Origin: an uncultured SAR86 cluster bacterium
GTDB lineage: Bacteria; Pseudomonadota; Gammaproteobacteria; Magnimaribacterales; D2472
Length of the DNA stretch: 60,762 nucleotides
Assembly: GCA_902517425.1 (NCBI GenBank)
Contig: CABYCI010000003.1
Span: 1-60,762 of the forward strand
Direction of reading: 5' to 3'
Positions 9,130-17,243 of this stretch are shown here, in pieces (the stretch's first letter is position 1; each line of letters starts with the position of its first letter). A program made the translations under genes and the position numbers. The notes below the pieces were generated by a model that was not told where the DNA came from, did not search any database, and worked only from the letters and a program-made list of their open reading frames with translations.

Positions 9130-10647
9130 ATGGCACATAAAGTTTTAAATAATATTTCATTAAAAGATGTTGCATCTTCGGGCTTATCTAAACTAAAAAC
9201 AGACTTGTTAGTACTTGTTATTAACAAAAATACAAAAAATGATTCATCTTTTAAAGAGTTAAATAAAATCTCAAAAAACTATATTTCTAAAACAATATCT
9301 TCACATCTAAAAGATGCTGGTAGCAATGTTCTTCTTCCAAAAATTGATGGCATTGCAGCTGCAAACATATTGCTTGTTAATGGATTAGATTCATCAACTC
9401 CAACTCACAAATGGTTAAGCATGTATCAATCTATTGCACACAAAGGTAATAGTCTTAAGTGTAAAGATATTTCAATAATGCCAGGTAACACATATCCAAC
9501 AAAAAAGGATGAGTTCTGGTTAATTGAAATGGTCGCAAAAACAGTAGAATCAAATGTGTATATTTTTTCTGAAACAAAAAATAAAACTGCTTCTAAGCCA
9601 GCGGTAAAAAAACTAACCATATTAACTTCTGGTCTTACCCCATCTGCACTGACTAAAGCAAAACTAGCTGCTAAAACTGGTTATGCTATTGGCGAAGGTG
9701 TGAACACGGCTAAATATCTTGGAGATCTTCCAGCAAATCATTGCACTCCAAAAATAATTGAGAAAAAAGTCAAAGCCATGACAAAGGATTTTCCAAAATT
9801 AAAAATTAAGTCATTTAATGAGCAACAAATGCAAAAGATGGGCATGGGATCATTCCTAAGTGTCTCCAGAGGTAGTGTGGAACCAGCAAGAATGATGGTC
9901 ATTGAATACAAAGGCGGTAAGGCTAATGAAAAACCAATTGCACTAGTTGGTAAAGGCGTTACCTTTGATACTGGAGGAGTTTCAATAAAACCAAGTCCTG
10001 CTATGGATGAAATGAAATGGGATATGTGCGGTGCCGCTACTGTATTTGGAGTTATGTCTACTCTGGCAAGATTAAATGCAGATGTTAACGTAGTGGGTGT
10101 AATGGGTTGTGCTGAAAACATGTGCTCATCCACGGCAACAAAGCCTGGAGACGTTGTAACATCCATGTCAGGTCAAACTATTGAAATTCTAAATACTGAT
10201 GCTGAGGGTAGATTGATTCTTGCTGATTGTCTTACCTTTGTTGGAAAATACAAACCGTCCTATGTAATTGATATGGCTACGCTTACAGGAGCTGTTGTAA
10301 TTGCTTTGGGAAGACATGCTAGTGGTGTGATGAGTAATGATCAACATCTAGCAGATAAAATTATAGAAGCTGGCGAAGATTCTGGTGATAGAGCGTGGCA
10401 ACTTCCATTATGGGACGAACATCAATCTTGTACAAAAACTAAATATGCTGATTTAGCGAATATTGGCGGAGGAAGAGAAGCCGGCACTATTCATGCTGCT
10501 GCTTTCTTATCAAAGTTCACCAATGATTATAAATGGGCTCATATTGATATTGCAGCTACAGCCTCATATAGTTCGCCTGTTAAGGCAGGAACAGGAAGAC
10601 CTGTACCATTAATTAGCGAGTTACTTTTGAGTAAGAAATTAAAATAA
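9130..10647 (+). CDS. pepA: Leucyl aminopeptidase PepA (M17)
   Basis: PepA is a cytosolic hexameric dizinc aminopeptidase, and in E. coli also a DNA-binding factor. The C-terminal catalytic domain shows the metal/catalytic stretch KGVTFDTGGVSIKP near residue 280 and the family signature NTDAEGRL near residue 355. A normal N-terminal macro-like domain precedes it. Length of 505 is typical. A clear AGGAG ribosome-binding site lies at about 9118-9122, eight bases before the ATG. In E. coli pepA is followed by holC and valS; here valS follows after only 21 bases and holC is absent from this place. Confidence 0.95.
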   Translation: MAHKVLNNISLKDVASSGLSKLKTDLLVLVINKNTKNDSSFKELNKISKNYISKTISSHLKDAGSNVLLPKIDGIAAANILLVNGLDSSTPTHKWLSMYQSIAHKGNSLKCKDISIMPGNTYPTKKDEFWLIEMVAKTVESNVYIFSETKNKTASKPAVKKLTILTSGLTPSALTKAKLAAKTGYAIGEGVNTAKYLGDLPANHCTPKIIEKKVKAMTKDFPKLKIKSFNEQQMQKMGMGSFLSVSRGSVEPARMMVIEYKGGKANEKPIALVGKGVTFDTGGVSIKPSPAMDEMKWDMCGAATVFGVMSTLARLNADVNVVGVMGCAENMCSSTATKPGDVVTSMSGQTIEILNTDAEGRLILADCLTFVGKYKPSYVIDMATLTGAVVIALGRHASGVMSNDQHLADKIIEAGEDSGDRAWQLPLWDEHQSCTKTKYADLANIGGGREAGTIHAAAFLSKFTNDYKWAHIDIAATASYSSPVKAGTGRPVPLISELLLSKKLK

Positions 10648-10668
10648 TTTTCTATCTCAAACAACATT

Positions 10669-12888
10669 ATGGATAAGCAATATTACCCAGTTGAAATTGA
10701 AGAAAAATGGTCCAAGATTTGGTCTGAAAGAGTTATTTCAAACAAAGACTCTGATACTTCTTTTTCTCAAGTAATACCGCCACCAAATGTTACTGGCACT
10801 CTTCACATGGGTCATAGTTTTCAATATGCCATTATGGACTTCTATACTAGATATCACCATATGGCTGGAAAAGATGCCCATTGGCAAGTTGGTGCCGATC
10901 ATGCAGGCATAGCAACACAAATGGTTGTAGAAAATAACCTTGCAAAAAAAGATATAACCAGACACGAGCTTGGAAGAGAGAAATTTCTTGATGAAGTTTG
11001 GTCTTGGAAAGATTATTCAGAAGAAAAAATTACATCTCAGATTAAAAGGCTGGGCTGCTCTGTAGATTGGAATAAATATAGGTTTACCTTGGATGATGGA
11101 TGCAATGGAGCAGTTATAAAGGCCTTCGTCGAATTACACAGAAAAAATAAAATCTATAGAGGTTACAGATTGGTTAATTGGGATCCATCTCTTAAAACTG
11201 CTGTTTCAGACCTTGAGGTGGTCAGACAGGAAAAAGATGGGTTGCTTTGGCACATCAAATATCCAATTGAGGACTCAGAAGATCATGTATTAGTAGCAAC
11301 AACAAGGCCTGAAACAATGTTTGGGGACATGGCAGTTGCTGTTAATCCAAATGATGATAGATATAAAAATCTTATTGGTAAGAATATCGTTCTACCCTTT
11401 GTTGGAAGAAAAATACCTATATTAGCTGATGAATATGTTGATATGGAATTTGGAACTGGTTGCCTAAAAATAACACCAGGTCATGACTTTAATGATTACG
11501 AAATAGGAAAAAAATATTCACTTCATGAAGTAAAAGGTCAGGTGAAGACCTCAGATACTGCAAGTGACTTTGAACCTATCAATATATTTAATGAAGATGC
11601 ATGGTCAAACGAAAATGTACCTGAGCCATTTTCAAATCTCGATCGTTTTAAAGTTAGGAAAGCTGTATTAGAGAAACTCAAAGAACTCAATCTTTTAGAA
11701 AAAGAAGAAAAACATCGTATAAGTGTTCCAAGAGGCGAAAGATCAAATATAGTTATCGAACCTAGACTTAGCTATCAATGGTATGTAAAAACAAAAGATA
11801 TGGCAGCTCGAGCAAATGATGCTGTTAACAACGGGGAGATAAAATTCCACCCTGAAAACTGGATCAAGACATATTTTAATTGGATGAATAATATTGAAGA
11901 CTGGTGTATCAGTAGACAAATATGGTGGGGTCACAGAATACCTGCTTGGTACGATGAAGATAATAATGTGTATGTTGGTTACAGCGAAGAAGAAGTAAGA
12001 CAGCATTATAAATTAGATGACAGAAAACTCTCACAAGATGATGACGTTCTGGATACTTGGTTTTCTTCAAGTTTATGGCCTTTTGCATCTATGGGATGGC
12101 CAGAAAAAACTGAAGATTTTGAAAAACACTTTCCAACTTCTTTGCTGGTTACTGGGTTTGATATTATATTTTTTTGGGTTGCCAGAATGATGATGATGAG
12201 CCTTGAGTTTACTGATCAAGTCCCTTTTAAAGATGTATATGTCACAGGCCTTATAAGAGATGAAAATGGACAAAAGATGTCCAAATCCAAAGGCAATGTT
12301 ATAGATCCATTAGATCTAATTTATGGTATTTCCCAAGACGATCTGGTTGAAAAAAGAACATCGAATCTGATGCAAGAAGGATTAGCTCAAAAGATTGAAA
12401 AGAAAACAAGAAATCAATTTCCAAAAGGAATCGAATCATATGGAACAGATGCTCTCAGGATGACTTTTTTTTCTTTAGCAACGCATACGAAAGATATTAG
12501 TTTTGAGCTTGGCAGATTAAAGGGGTTTAGAAATTTTTGTACAAAAATATGGAACGCAGCAAGATTTATTGATGGATATCCAAATGAAGGTGAGGTTTTT
12601 GAAGCAATAAATGATCAAGATAAATGGATATACGACGAATTCAATATTGCAAAATCTCAGATTGAAAAAAACATTACTGATTACAGGTTAGATTTTGCAG
12701 TAAATGAAGTATATGAATTTTTCTGGAATAAGTTTTGTGATGTCTATATTGAAGAATGTAAAAAATCTGGTCAAACAGCAAATCTTAGACCATTGCTTAA
12801 AGAAATCTTGCATGTCCTCCATCCATTTGCTCCATTTATAACTGAAGAAATAAGCGAACTTTTATTCAAAGAAAGAATTATAAATTAG
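10669..12888 (+). CDS. valS: Valine-tRNA ligase, shortened at the C-terminus
   Basis: ValRS charges tRNA-Val and edits misactivated threonine. The class I HIGH-type motif reads HMGH near residue 46 and KMSKSKGN near residue 536. Between them lies the CP1 editing domain with TTRPETMFGD. The block after KMSKS (DDLVEKRTSNLMQEGLAQKI, then RNQFPKGIESYGTDALRMT) is gammaproteobacterial in type. The protein ends at residue 739, just after the anticodon-binding helices (HPFAPFITEEISELL). E. coli ValRS has 951 residues, so roughly 150-190 residues are missing, including the coiled-coil tRNA-binding arm. Downstream DNA in the other two frames shows no continuation; it is antisense to the intact elaA-like gene, whose stop overlaps by 11 bases. 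Confidence 0.93.
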   Translation: MDKQYYPVEIEEKWSKIWSERVISNKDSDTSFSQVIPPPNVTGTLHMGHSFQYAIMDFYTRYHHMAGKDAHWQVGADHAGIATQMVVENNLAKKDITRHELGREKFLDEVWSWKDYSEEKITSQIKRLGCSVDWNKYRFTLDDGCNGAVIKAFVELHRKNKIYRGYRLVNWDPSLKTAVSDLEVVRQEKDGLLWHIKYPIEDSEDHVLVATTRPETMFGDMAVAVNPNDDRYKNLIGKNIVLPFVGRKIPILADEYVDMEFGTGCLKITPGHDFNDYEIGKKYSLHEVKGQVKTSDTASDFEPINIFNEDAWSNENVPEPFSNLDRFKVRKAVLEKLKELNLLEKEEKHRISVPRGERSNIVIEPRLSYQWYVKTKDMAARANDAVNNGEIKFHPENWIKTYFNWMNNIEDWCISRQIWWGHRIPAWYDEDNNVYVGYSEEEVRQHYKLDDRKLSQDDDVLDTWFSSSLWPFASMGWPEKTEDFEKHFPTSLLVTGFDIIFFWVARMMMMSLEFTDQVPFKDVYVTGLIRDENGQKMSKSKGNVIDPLDLIYGISQDDLVEKRTSNLMQEGLAQKIEKKTRNQFPKGIESYGTDALRMTFFSLATHTKDISFELGRLKGFRNFCTKIWNAARFIDGYPNEGEVFEAINDQDKWIYDEFNIAKSQIEKNITDYRLDFAVNEVYEFFWNKFCDVYIEECKKSGQTANLRPLLKEILHVLHPFAPFITEEISELLFKERIIN

Positions 12889-13339
12889 GTTCAATAAACA
12901 TTTGTATGTGATCGATATTATCTTCTAGATATATCTCTCCCCTATTTTTAAATCCAAGTTGTTTATAAAAACTTAATAGTCTGTGCTGCGCTGAAATAAC
13001 AATTTCATCTTGAGGATATTTATCCCACAAAAAATCTTTACCAATGTTTGTAATTTCTTTTCCTAGCTCATTACCTCTGTGACTTGCCTTTATGACAATT
13101 CTCCCCATTGATGAACCTTCATATTTAATTTTTGGTGGAAATGCTCTGAGATATCCAATTAGATTTTTATTTTTATAACATAACAAATGAAATGCATCTT
13201 GATCAGAATAATCAGCATCTATATAAGGACAATTCTGCTCAAGTACAAAAACTTCTTGTCTCAAACTCAAAATGGCATAAAGATCATCTATTGATAATTC
13301 ATTAAAGCTCTTCCAAAAATAATTCATATTTTTTTTCAT
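12878..13339 (-). CDS. elaA: GNAT-family N-acetyltransferase, ElaA-like
   Basis: This is a 153-residue acetyltransferase-fold protein. The N-terminal stretch LRQEVFVLEQNCPYIDAD matches the ElaA signature LRCAVFVVEQNCPYQDID that I recall from E. coli. MGRIVIKASHRGNELGKEI is the acetyl-CoA binding motif A, and LLSFYKQLGF is the C-terminal motif B. The substrate of ElaA-type proteins is unknown. An ATG four codons downstream is an alternative start. The gene runs towards valS, and its last 11 bases overlap the valS end. It is divergent from the peroxidase gene, with an inverted repeat between them. Confidence 0.82.
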   Translation of the reverse strand: MKKNMNYFWKSFNELSIDDLYAILSLRQEVFVLEQNCPYIDADYSDQDAFHLLCYKNKNLIGYLRAFPPKIKYEGSSMGRIVIKASHRGNELGKEITNIGKDFLWDKYPQDEIVISAQHRLLSFYKQLGFKNRGEIYLEDNIDHIQMFIEPNL

Positions 13340-13373
13340 AATGAAATATTATATTTAACCATGTTAATTTTAA

Positions 13374-13392
13374 TTGCATATATAATATGCAA
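13374..13392. promoter_or_regulatory. Perfect inverted repeat over a TATAAT -10 element
   Basis: TTGCATAT, three bases, then ATATGCAA: eight-base arms without mismatch. The repeat sits in the 79-base divergent spacer between the elaA-like gene and the glutathione peroxidase gene. The central bases 13381-13386 read TATAAT, a consensus -10 placed about 33 bases before the peroxidase ATG. Such a layout fits an operator that blocks or directs polymerase. No known regulator site is recognised. AT-rich DNA can form such repeats by chance, so this is a candidate only. Confidence 0.45.
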
Positions 13393-13418
13393 ACATTTTC
13401 GCACACAAAAAAAAATTT

Positions 13419-13898
13419 ATGAAAACTATTTATGATTATTCTGTAAAAGATGCAAATCTTAAAGATATTTGTTTGAAAGACTATAAAGGTAAGGTATTAC
13501 TCATTGTTAATGTAGCTAGTTACTGTGGATTAACATATCAATATAAAGGATTGGAAACACTTTATAAAAAATATCAACATAAGGGATTGGAGATTATAGG
13601 ATTTCCTTGCAATCAATTCGCACTTCAGGAGCCTGGAACCAATAAAGAAATACAAGAATTTTGTGATACCAACTATGGAATAACTTTTAAAATTTTTAAT
13701 AAAATTAATGTGAATGGTTCAAAAGCTGATCCTTTTTATGAATTTTTAAAAAATGAAAGAGTTGGTGTTGCAGGCACACCACAAATAAAATGGAATTTTA
13801 CAAAGTTCTTAGCTAATAAGAATGGCGAGGTTATTGAACGCTTCAGTCCTCAGGTGGAGTCAAATGAAATTGAAGCTAGTATAAAGAAATATCTTTGA
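13419..13898 (+). CDS. Glutathione/thioredoxin peroxidase (BtuE/GPx family)
   Basis: This thiol peroxidase of 159 residues reduces hydrogen peroxide and lipid hydroperoxides. The peroxidatic Cys lies in NVASYCGLT near residue 36. The family motif FPCNQFALQEPG and the tetrad motif WNFTKFL are both present. A further Cys in IQEFCDTNYG is in the position used as resolving Cys in thioredoxin-dependent members, so thioredoxin rather than glutathione may be the reductant (inference). No signal peptide is seen, so it should be cytosolic. It lies head-to-head with the elaA-like gene across a palindromic promoter candidate and ends 2 bases from the rimI stop. Confidence 0.92.
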   Translation: MKTIYDYSVKDANLKDICLKDYKGKVLLIVNVASYCGLTYQYKGLETLYKKYQHKGLEIIGFPCNQFALQEPGTNKEIQEFCDTNYGITFKIFNKINVNGSKADPFYEFLKNERVGVAGTPQIKWNFTKFLANKNGEVIERFSPQVESNEIEASIKKYL

Positions 13899-13900
13899 TT

Positions 13901-14338
13901 CTATATGTCTAAACTCATTAAAACTGCATCATCAGGATTGTTGCCAGTATAGTAGTTTGATCTAATTGCATCTTTGACAAATTTATATTTTTTATAAAAA
14001 TTAATTGCCTTTAGATTTTTAGACCTTACTTCAAGATAGATCTTATCTGCTCCCAAAACCTTGGATTGCTTTATGAAAGTATCCATAAGCATTTGTCCAG
14101 AGCCCCTTCTCTGCCAATCTTCTAAGACAGCTATATTTAATAAATGACTTTCTTTTTTAATCAAAGAAAAAATTAGAAATCCTATTATTTTTTTATCTTC
14201 CTTGCATACGATTGAATTATGTCCAACCTCAAATGAGGAAAAAAAATTATCTTTTGACCATGGTGATGGATTTGCTTCTAACTCAATCTTGTAAGCTTCC
14301 TCTAAGTTGGAAAAATCCATGAGAGAAATCTTAAACAT
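13901..14338 (-). CDS. rimI: Ribosomal protein S18-alanine N-acetyltransferase RimI
   Basis: RimI is a GNAT enzyme that acetylates the N-terminal Ala of ribosomal protein S18. The 145-residue product shows a SPWSKDNFFSSF segment near the N-terminus, typical of RimI. LLNIAVLEDWQRRGSGQMLM is the acetyl-CoA loop, and LEVRSKNLKAINFYKKYKF is the conserved RimI motif with Asn and Tyr. It follows the HolD-like gene by 4 bases, the same holD-rimI order as in E. coli. Confidence 0.92.
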   Translation of the reverse strand: MFKISLMDFSNLEEAYKIELEANPSPWSKDNFFSSFEVGHNSIVCKEDKKIIGFLIFSLIKKESHLLNIAVLEDWQRRGSGQMLMDTFIKQSKVLGADKIYLEVRSKNLKAINFYKKYKFVKDAIRSNYYTGNNPDDAVLMSLDI

Positions 14339-14342
14339 ATTA

Positions 14343-14783
14343 TTAAAGACTTAACTTAGTTTTGATTTCTATCCAAAGATTTTTTTTTAGCACTTTCTTT
14401 AAACTTAACTCGTTTACAGAAGGAGCTAGAATTATGTCTTGATTGATTTGTTTGCCATCAATGATATCTCCAAAAATAATAATCAACTTAAAATTAGATA
14501 AATTTTGAATTTTTTTATTTAATTCGTTTAATGAATTGAAAGAAAGAGCATTTGATTCTTGATGGCCTTCATCACATTTTGTTGACGCAATAATTGCATT
14601 TATTAGACCTTGTTGATTTTCAACAAAGTTTTCAAAAGGTTTATCAAGCAATGCTAAAATTGATCCTTTTTTATAATAATATAAGACTTTGTTGACAGAA
14701 TCAGTTGTCTTTTTTCGTAATGAATATCTTTTAATACCAATCTCTTTTAATATAAGATTAGTTTTTATTTCAGGAGTAAGCAT
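14343..14783 (-). CDS. holD: Probable DNA polymerase III psi subunit (HolD-like)
   Basis: The 146-residue protein has low overall recognisability but two HolD features. The N-terminal ILKEIGIKRYSLRKK corresponds to LGITQWSLRRP of E. coli psi. The C-terminal LAPSVNELSLKKVLKKNLWIEI corresponds to the family's LPSLxELxxxPxxKRxLWxxI pattern (recalled). Position supports this: it lies directly upstream of rimI, as holD does in E. coli. Psi links the chi subunit to the clamp loader; holC (chi) is missing from its usual place between pepA and valS. The gene is divergent from leuA across only 31 bases. If the weak similarity is misleading, it is an uncharacterised protein. Confidence 0.65.
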   Translation of the reverse strand: MLTPEIKTNLILKEIGIKRYSLRKKTTDSVNKVLYYYKKGSILALLDKPFENFVENQQGLINAIIASTKCDEGHQESNALSFNSLNELNKKIQNLSNFKLIIIFGDIIDGKQINQDIILAPSVNELSLKKVLKKNLWIEIKTKLSL

Positions 14784-14814
14784 AAGTTACATAATAACAT
14801 TTAGTTTATAAACA

Positions 14815-16473
14815 ATGGATAACCCGATAGACAAATATTCAGCTTTTAAGCCAATTGAACTAGGTAACAGAAAATGGCCTAGCCAAGTTGTAACAAAGAC
14901 ACCTATATGGTGTTCTGTCGACTTGCGTGATGGAAATCAGGCACTAATAGAACCAATGGGTTCTGAAAGAAAAGATAGAATGTTCGATTTGCTTTGCAGG
15001 CTTGGTTTTAAGGAGATAGAGGTTGGGTTTCCTTCTGCTTCTCAAACAGACTTCGATTTTGTTAGAAATCTTATTGAAAACAACAAAATTCCGTCGGATG
15101 TAAATATTCAGGTACTTACTCAGGCAAGAGAAGAATTAATAATAAAAACTTTTGAGTCTTTAGAAGGCTCTTCAAGGGCGATTGTGCATTTTTATAATTC
15201 AACATCTACGCTTCAGAGAAAAGTAGTTTTCAAACAAGATAAAGACGGCATAAAAAAAATTGCAACCGATGCTGCTATGCTTATCAAAAATTTAGCAGAA
15301 AAATATTCCAAAACTGATTGGAGTTTTGAATATTCTCCTGAGAGTTTCACTGGAACAGAGCTAGATTATGCCAGAGAGGTTTGTGATGAAGTTGTAGAAA
15401 TCCTTAAGCCTGTTTCTAAAAATAAAATAATTATAAATCTTCCTGCTACTGTAGAAATGTCAACACCAAATATATATGGTGATCAAATCGAATGGATGAA
15501 TGATAACTTAAAAAATAGAAAAGATATTTGTTTAAGTCTACATCCTCATAATGACAGAGGAACGGCAGTAGCTGCAACAGAATTTGGATTAATGGCTGGA
15601 GCAGATCGAGTTGAAGGCACACTCTTTGGAAACGGAGAAAGAACAGGAAATGTTGATGTTGTAACAGTTGCCTTGAACATGCTTACACAAGGCATTGATC
15701 CCAAATTAGATTTTTCAAATATAAATTCAGTTATGAGAGAAGTCGAATATTGCAATCAATTACCTGTGCATCCAAGACATCCTTACGCTGGAGATCTTGT
15801 TTTTACTGCATTCTCTGGATCTCACCAAGATGCTATCAAGAAAGGGTTTCAAGCTATTAAAAAATCTAATGATCCAAAGTGGCAGGTCCCATATCTTCCT
15901 ATCGATCCAGCAGATTTAGGAAGAAGCTATGAGGCTGTTGTAAGAATTAACTCACAATCAGGCAAAGGAGGTGTTGCATTCCTTTTAGAAAAAGATCATG
16001 GTGTTTCTCTACCAAGAAGACTACAAATAAGTCTAAGTCAAAAAATTCAAAAGCTTGCAGAAGAGACTGGAAAAGAAATAAGCAGTTCACAAATTTGGGA
16101 TATTTTTGAGACAAACTATTTAAAGCCTATAAATAATTTTTCATACATAGAACACTCTTCGACATCAAATGGGGATGCTCATTTTTTAGAACTTATTATG
16201 AATATGGAAAACGAAGAAATTAAAATCAAAGGGAATGGAAATGGCCCTATTGATTCATTTATAAATGGTTTATCAGAAAAATTAGGAATGCAAATTAAAG
16301 TTGCTGACTACCATCAATCAGCAATATCTTCTGGCTCTGATGCGAAAGCTGCTGCATATATAGAACTTGAAAAAGGAGGAAAAACTTTTTGGGGTGTTGG
16401 AATTCATCCAAACACAACAAGAGCATCTTTTGATTCTATAATTGTTGGGCTAAGCAAACTATTAAATAATTAA
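14815..16473 (+). CDS. leuA: 2-isopropylmalate synthase LeuA
   Basis: LeuA condenses acetyl-CoA with 2-ketoisovalerate, the first committed step to leucine. The 552-residue protein begins with the type II-like segment TKTPIWCSVDLRDGNQALIEP (split here at DLRDGNQAL), which carries the metal-ligand Asp. Next comes GFKEIEVGFPSASQTDFDFV. The HPHNDRGTAVA motif near residue 243 contributes metal ligands, and GNGERTGNVDVV follows. The C-terminal LeuA regulatory domain ends in SDAKAAAYIELEKGG, the leucine feedback region. No leader peptide or attenuator is visible in the 31-base spacer to holD. The stop overlaps that of the next gene by 4 bases (TTAA). Confidence 0.94.
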   Translation: MDNPIDKYSAFKPIELGNRKWPSQVVTKTPIWCSVDLRDGNQALIEPMGSERKDRMFDLLCRLGFKEIEVGFPSASQTDFDFVRNLIENNKIPSDVNIQVLTQAREELIIKTFESLEGSSRAIVHFYNSTSTLQRKVVFKQDKDGIKKIATDAAMLIKNLAEKYSKTDWSFEYSPESFTGTELDYAREVCDEVVEILKPVSKNKIIINLPATVEMSTPNIYGDQIEWMNDNLKNRKDICLSLHPHNDRGTAVAATEFGLMAGADRVEGTLFGNGERTGNVDVVTVALNMLTQGIDPKLDFSNINSVMREVEYCNQLPVHPRHPYAGDLVFTAFSGSHQDAIKKGFQAIKKSNDPKWQVPYLPIDPADLGRSYEAVVRINSQSGKGGVAFLLEKDHGVSLPRRLQISLSQKIQKLAEETGKEISSSQIWDIFETNYLKPINNFSYIEHSSTSNGDAHFLELIMNMENEEIKIKGNGNGPIDSFINGLSEKLGMQIKVADYHQSAISSGSDAKAAAYIELEKGGKTFWGVGIHPNTTRASFDSIIVGLSKLLNN

Positions 16474-17243
16474 TCAAAATTTGGTTCTCTTTTCTCAAAA
16501 AAAGCCTTAACTGCCTCCTTATTTTGAGGACTTACAGTTAATTCATTCTGGATTTCGGCTTCATTATGAAAAGTATCCCAGTAACTAACATGAAGAGACT
16601 CTTTCATTAATTTTTTTGTGTGATTTAGAGATTGGGATGACCTTTTAGCCAAAGTTTGTGCCCATTCAAGTGTTTTACTCTCTAATTCATCTAAAGGTAC
16701 AACCTTATTTGCAATGCCAAACTTTAGGCATTCTTCTGCAGGTATTTTCTTTGCTTCTATCGCATATTCATAGGCTTTTGAAAACCCCATATATTTTGGT
16801 AAGTACCATGAAAGTCCACCATCTGGAACTAAGGCAATATTACTAAAAACTGACAAGATATAACTATCATCAGACATGATTCTTAGATCACAGGACATAG
16901 CAATTGCAGCTCCAATTCCTGCAGCAGGTCCAGCGATTGAGCCAATAACAGGTTTTGGCATATCAATTATATTTTTAAAAAAGGGTTTGTAGCCTCTTAT
17001 AAGAGCATCTTTAGATCCTTTCCAACTGGCTCCTCTCTCGCTTAAATCAGCTCCAGCAGAGAAACCTCTTCCAGAGCCTGTTAATATCACTACTTTAATA
17101 TCATCATCATTTTTGACATCTTCAGTTGCTTTCTGGAAGTCCCATACCAATTGCTCATTAACTGCATTTAAGAGTTTTGGTCTGTCCAATCTGATTATTG
17201 CTATTTTATCTTTCTTAATTAAATTGATCGTTTCTAAGTTCAT
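16470..17243 (-). CDS. Crotonase-fold enoyl-CoA hydratase/isomerase family protein
   Basis: This is a 257-residue crotonase-fold protein with LDRPKLLNAVN, the oxyanion-hole segment GRGFSAGADLS, and GPAAGIGAAIAMSCDLRI. The two Glu residues of true enoyl-CoA hydratases are not conserved: the first site is Ala (GIGAA) and the second is Asp in LVPDGGLSWYLPK. The Asp pattern recalls PaaG-type isomerases, so a double-bond isomerase or other acyl-CoA activity is as likely as hydration. It is the last gene of the long minus-strand operon, overlapping the tilS start by 4 bases. The family is certain, the substrate unknown. Confidence 0.88.
   Translation of the reverse strand: MNLETINLIKKDKIAIIRLDRPKLLNAVNEQLVWDFQKATEDVKNDDDIKVVILTGSGRGFSAGADLSERGASWKGSKDALIRGYKPFFKNIIDMPKPVIGSIAGPAAGIGAAIAMSCDLRIMSDDSYILSVFSNIALVPDGGLSWYLPKYMGFSKAYEYAIEAKKIPAEECLKFGIANKVVPLDELESKTLEWAQTLAKRSSQSLNHTKKLMKESLHVSYWDTFHNEAEIQNELTVSPQNKEAVKAFFEKREPNFD

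Noticed and set aside
12889..13340. Frameshifted remainder of valS after its stop
   Set aside because: The other two plus-strand frames just after the stop show no ValRS-like sequence and quickly hit stops; the minus strand carries an intact acetyltransferase.
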